Assembly: GCF_000812965.1 (NCBI RefSeq) | Contig: NZ_JSYN01000031.1 | Coordinates: 32,974 to 96,973, forward strand | Length of the DNA stretch: 64,000 nucleotides | From: Pedobacter kyungheensis | GTDB taxonomy: Bacteria; Bacteroidota; Bacteroidia; Sphingobacteriales; Sphingobacteriaceae | Direction: 5' to 3' | In this document: positions 61,435 through 64,000 of the stretch, in pieces | Layout: each line of letters opens with the position of its first letter | Numbering within the stretch: the first letter of the stretch is position 1 | Program-made: the position numbers and the translations under genes | Notes under the pieces: model-generated | What the model saw: only the letters and a program-made list of their open reading frames with translations | The model's database searches: none | Told to the model about the DNA's origin: nothing

Positions 61435-62544
61435 ATGAAGAAGTATTTTTCAATATTGTTAATGTCGGTACTATCAACAGCTGCGCTGGCGCAAAAAAGT
61501 AACTATAATCTTATTGTGGGCACCTACACTGCTCCAGGCAAAAGCGAAGGCATTTACACCTATAACTTTAATACTTCAACGGCTGATGTAAGCTTAAAAC
61601 ACATTACCAAAGCAACTGCTAATCCAAGCTACCTGGCCATTTCGCCCGACAGAAAATATGCTTACGCGGTTAACGAAACCGGAAATACCAGTACTGTAAG
61701 CGCTTTTAAGTATGATGCGACAACTGGAATACTCACTTTCATCAATAAAGTAAATAGCCAGGGTGCCGATCCCTGCTATATTACTGCTGATGCTAAAAAT
61801 GTAATTGTAGCCAATTATTCGGGTGGTAGCCTGGCTGTATTTTCGCGCAATGCTGACGGCTCTTTAACTGAAGCTACGCAGGCAATTAAACATACCGGAA
61901 AAAGCATTGATCCGAAAGGCAGACAACAGAGCGCCCACGTACACATGACCTTGTTTACACCTGATCACAAATATTTAATTGTTAACGATCTAGGCGAAGA
62001 CCAAACTTACCTATACTCGTATAATGCAACGGGCAAAGACAAAACATTAACCCAGAAATCGGTATTTAAAACGAATGCGGGCACCGGACCAAGACACATT
62101 ACTTTTAGTCCGAATGGGAAATTTGCCTATTTAGCGCACGAATTTAGCGGATCTGTCACTGTATTCGCTTATACCAACGGCACGCTAACCAAAATCGACG
62201 AAATTGGCACAACGCCAAAAGATTTCGCCGGCCGTGTTGATGCTGCAGACATTCATGTATCTGCTGATGGAAAATTTTTATACGAAACCAACCGGGGTGA
62301 TGCGAACACGATTTCCACTTTCTCAGTTTTGCCTAACGGAAAGTTAAAACACGTTGAAACTATAAGTACTTTAGGTAAAGGCCCACGGAACTTTAGCATT
62401 GATCCAAGCGGAAACTTCTTATTGGTTGGCCATCAGTACACCAATAACGTAGTTATTTTTAAACGAGATAAAAAATCAGGAAAATTAACCGATAGCGGTA
62501 AAAGAATTGAGGTGGGTGCACCTGTTTGCTTAGTATTTGATTAA
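61435..62544 (+). CDS. Secreted lactonase (6-phosphogluconolactonase-like beta-propeller)
   Basis: A signal peptide (LMSVLSTAALAQ) precedes a seven-bladed YbhE/lactonase propeller: NYNLIVGTYTAPGKSEGIYTY, NPSYLAISPDRKYAYAVNE, SAHVHMTLFTPDHKYL, GTGPRHITFSPNGKFAYL and GPRNFSIDPSGNFLLVG. The family hydrolyses 6-phosphogluconolactone or other lactones; as this one is exported, another lactone or sugar substrate is likely. It is followed by an SRPBCC gene 9 bp away. Confidence 0.9.
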   Translation: MKKYFSILLMSVLSTAALAQKSNYNLIVGTYTAPGKSEGIYTYNFNTSTADVSLKHITKATANPSYLAISPDRKYAYAVNETGNTSTVSAFKYDATTGILTFINKVNSQGADPCYITADAKNVIVANYSGGSLAVFSRNADGSLTEATQAIKHTGKSIDPKGRQQSAHVHMTLFTPDHKYLIVNDLGEDQTYLYSYNATGKDKTLTQKSVFKTNAGTGPRHITFSPNGKFAYLAHEFSGSVTVFAYTNGTLTKIDEIGTTPKDFAGRVDAADIHVSADGKFLYETNRGDANTISTFSVLPNGKLKHVETISTLGKGPRNFSIDPSGNFLLVGHQYTNNVVIFKRDKKSGKLTDSGKRIEVGAPVCLVFD

Positions 62545-62553
62545 TAAAATACC

Positions 62554-63048
62554 ATGGAAAATTTCGATTGGACCAGATTTACTTTAAAAGTAGCCATTAA
62601 AGCCAAACTTGAAGATATTTACAACGCCTGGACAACGGCGAGTGAAATTGAAAAATGGTTTTTGGCCGATGCCGAATTTGCTGATGAAAACGGACTAATT
62701 TTAAACAAAACACAAAACGCACTTAAGGGGGATAAGTATAAATGGATCTGGTATCTGTACGATGATATTGAAAGGGGTACGATAACCGAAGCCAATGGCA
62801 GCGATTATTTCCAGTTTACTTTTGCCGGAGATTGCCTGGTTGAAATTAACCTCCGCACTGAATTCGAGTACACGATAGTAGAACTTACACAAAAGCACAT
62901 CCCTACCGACGAAGCTTCGAAACGAAACATCCGTTTGGGTTGCCACAATGGCTGGAGTTTTTATCTGATTAACTTAAAATCGGTTTACGAAGGAGGCTTG
63001 GACCTGCGGAACAGAGACAATCGCTTTAAACCCATGCTAAACAATTAA
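62554..63048 (+). CDS. SRPBCC/AHSA1-like domain protein
   Basis: The 164-residue protein has an AHSA1/CalC-like START fold: FTLKVAIKAKLEDIYNAWTT at the start, then SEIEKWFLADAEF, GDKYKWIWYLYDDIERG and a C-terminal helix LGCHNGWSFYLINLKSVYEGG. Such proteins bind hydrophobic ligands or modulate Hsp90. It is 9 bp after the lactonase gene and may be cotranscribed. Function not assignable. Confidence 0.86.
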   Translation: MENFDWTRFTLKVAIKAKLEDIYNAWTTASEIEKWFLADAEFADENGLILNKTQNALKGDKYKWIWYLYDDIERGTITEANGSDYFQFTFAGDCLVEINLRTEFEYTIVELTQKHIPTDEASKRNIRLGCHNGWSFYLINLKSVYEGGLDLRNRDNRFKPMLNN

Positions 63049-63077
63049 AACCTAAGGAGGCAAACAATAAAGAGACC

Positions 63078-63316
63078 GTCACCCTGAATTTATTTCAGGG
63101 TCTCTTAACCCTTGCAGATAATATAAATGATCTCTGTTACTTTCAGAGATGCTGAAACAAATCCGATAGCTATCGGATTAGCAGGACGATCATCTCATTA
63201 ATCCTCCCTAGGCCGTCACCCTGAACTTGTTTCAGGGTCTCTTCGCCCTTGCAGAATACCTGTATCAAGACGATTCTCTCTTACCACAAGAGATGCTGAA
63301 ACAAGTTCAGCATGAC
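63078..63316. repeat. Two REPIN-like paired hairpins
   Basis: Pair 1: left arm 63078-63106 (GTCACCCTGAATTTATTTCA start), right arm near 63145-63190 with a nested perfect AATCCGATAGCTATCGGATT. Pair 2: left arm 63215-63243, right arm 63288-63316. In pair 2 the right arm is the inverse of the left over 29 bases except that stem bases differ in both arms (CCCTGAA/TTCAGGG against TGCTGAA/TTCAGCA), so each arm keeps its own hairpin. Confidence 0.92.
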
Positions 63317-63365
63317 GATTACGAAGAGGTAATATTTAGTATATTCATTTGATAATTTATGAAAT

Positions 63366-63659
63366 ATGGAAAGAGGTGGCTGCGTTTATATCCTTACTAA
63401 CCTAAACCATACCGTACTTTATATCGGAGTTACATCAGAGCTGTATTTTAGAATTATAGAACATCGCGAAAAGAAGTATCCAAATTCTTTTACTGCTAAA
63501 TACAACTGCTATAAACTAATTTATTACGAACAGTTTTTTGAAATAGAAGAGGCCATTGCAAAAGAAAAACAACTCAAAAACTGGAAGCGGCAATGGAAAA
63601 TAAATTTAATTAATGAACATAATCCCAACTGGGATGATTTGTTTTTGAATTTGGAATAG
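63366..63659 (+). CDS. GIY-YIG endonuclease (small single-domain)
   Basis: The 97-residue protein has the GIY-YIG core CVYILTNLNHTVLYIGVT, the Arg/His helix FRIIEHREKK, the Tyr-containing KYNCYKLIYYEQFFEIEEA and the catalytic-type Glu in EAIAKEKQLKNW, as in UPF0213/YhbQ-type proteins. It is a whole stand-alone domain, which is normal for this group. It sits between palindromic hairpins on both sides: the last arm ends 49 bp upstream and the next begins 12 bp after the stop. Role unknown. Confidence 0.93.
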   Translation: MERGGCVYILTNLNHTVLYIGVTSELYFRIIEHREKKYPNSFTAKYNCYKLIYYEQFFEIEEAIAKEKQLKNWKRQWKINLINEHNPNWDDLFLNLE

Positions 63660-63671
63660 ATTACGCACTTA

Positions 63672-64000
63672 AAGAGATGCTGAAACAAATCCGATAGCTA
63701 TAGGATCAGCAGGATGATTACCTCATTAATCCCCTCCGGGCGTCACCCTCCCTAGAACGTCACCCTGAATTTATTTCAGGGTCTCTTGGCTCTTACAGAT
63801 TTCATCTTTCAAGGAGGCTTACTTTAAAACATGAGATGCTGAAACAAGTTCAGCATGACGATCACCCCATTAATCCCGCTCCTGGCATCACCACCTAAAC
63901 ATCCTGCTCCCTAGACCGTCACCCTAAACATCTAACACCCGAACGCCACCCTGAATTTATTTCAGGGTCTCTTCCCCTTTGCAGAACACATGTATCAAGA
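63672..64000. repeat. More REPIN-like arms, cut by window edge
   Basis: A right-type arm starts at 63673 (AAGAGATGCTGAAACAAAT, with CCGATAGCTATAGG). A full pair is at 63759-63787 (left) and 63831-63859 (right). A further left arm lies at 63945-63973 with GCCAC in place of GTCAC, and a partial GTCACCCTAA at 63918. No gene is seen in this 341-bp end region. Confidence 0.9.

Noticed and set aside
1..64000. tRNA, rRNA or tmRNA genes
   Set aside because: No cloverleaf with a TTCGA-type arm and no rRNA-like stretch was recognised by eye; a tRNAscan run would settle this.

Overview
The window looks like chromosomal DNA of a Bacteroidota member of the Sphingobacteriaceae, most likely Pedobacter-like. 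This is inferred from gene content and DNA style, not from a database match. The pointers are families typical of that phylum (DUF1599, the DoxX/thioredoxin-like BT_3928 type, the CCC-motif membrane protein with DUF2752, YARHG, lone GH3-type enzyme, folP near cdaA, recJ-lptB, a CrtD-like carotenoid desaturase), bacillithiol-type redox proteins, many short lipoprotein and signal-peptide genes, and -7 promoter boxes of the form TAnnTTTG. No rRNA, tRNA, CRISPR array, prophage or intact insertion sequence was recognised.

Layout. 1-2.5 kb: end of an M28 peptidase, a short RhuM-type gene and a carotenoid desaturase. 2.5-8.3 kb: a minus-strand operon DUF1599 - DoxX - ABC permease - aroK, divergent from folP and cdaA, with a small four-helix-bundle gene lying between folP and cdaA. 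8.4-16.4 kb: bacilliredoxin, a six-gene minus-strand membrane/lipoprotein operon, GH3, lptB and recJ. 16.5-22.5 kb: sulfatase, MBL hydrolase, YceI and VOC genes separated by three repeat-rich gaps (a hairpin tandem, a cluster of extragenic palindromes, a 21-bp tandem array) and a transposase remnant. 22.5-32.5 kb: gcvP, EamA transporter, pdxJ, a GT39 glycosyltransferase paired with GtrA. 32.8-45.2 kb: small secreted proteins, ahcY, an oxidoreductase, an alpha-L-fucosidase, a CBS protein, an M28-type peptidase, TerC and a polyprenyl synthase. 45.5-61.2 kb: hydrolases, YpdA, an MBL-rhodanese persulfide enzyme, asparaginase, TatD, uvrA, an OMPLA-like outer-membrane protein, a PaaE-like reductase, a lytic transglycosylase and an RsuA/RluB-type pseudouridine synthase. 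61.4-64 kb: a lactonase, an SRPBCC protein and a GIY-YIG nuclease embedded in palindromic repeats.

How genes work together. Most are housekeeping: folate (folP), aromatic (aroK), B6 (pdxJ), glycine cleavage (gcvP), methyl cycle (ahcY), prenyl diphosphate and DNA repair (uvrA, recJ). Bacilliredoxin, YpdA and the MBL-rhodanese protein suggest a bacillithiol/persulfide network. Sulfatase, fucosidase, deacetylase-like and lactonase genes fit a saprophytic glycan user.

The most unusual content is non-coding. Several short repeat families occupy nearly every long gap: paired hairpins with GTCAY at the foot (REPIN-like), a 51-bp double palindrome whose loop triplets covary, a strict 14-bp periodic repeat that abuts start codons, an exact 21-bp array of 13 copies, an A-B-A-B hairpin tandem and a CTGGYTGGTG hairpin. 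Their compensatory changes argue that structure is selected or copied. A GIY-YIG gene and a four-helix-bundle gene sit inside such repeats and are the best candidates for partner genes.
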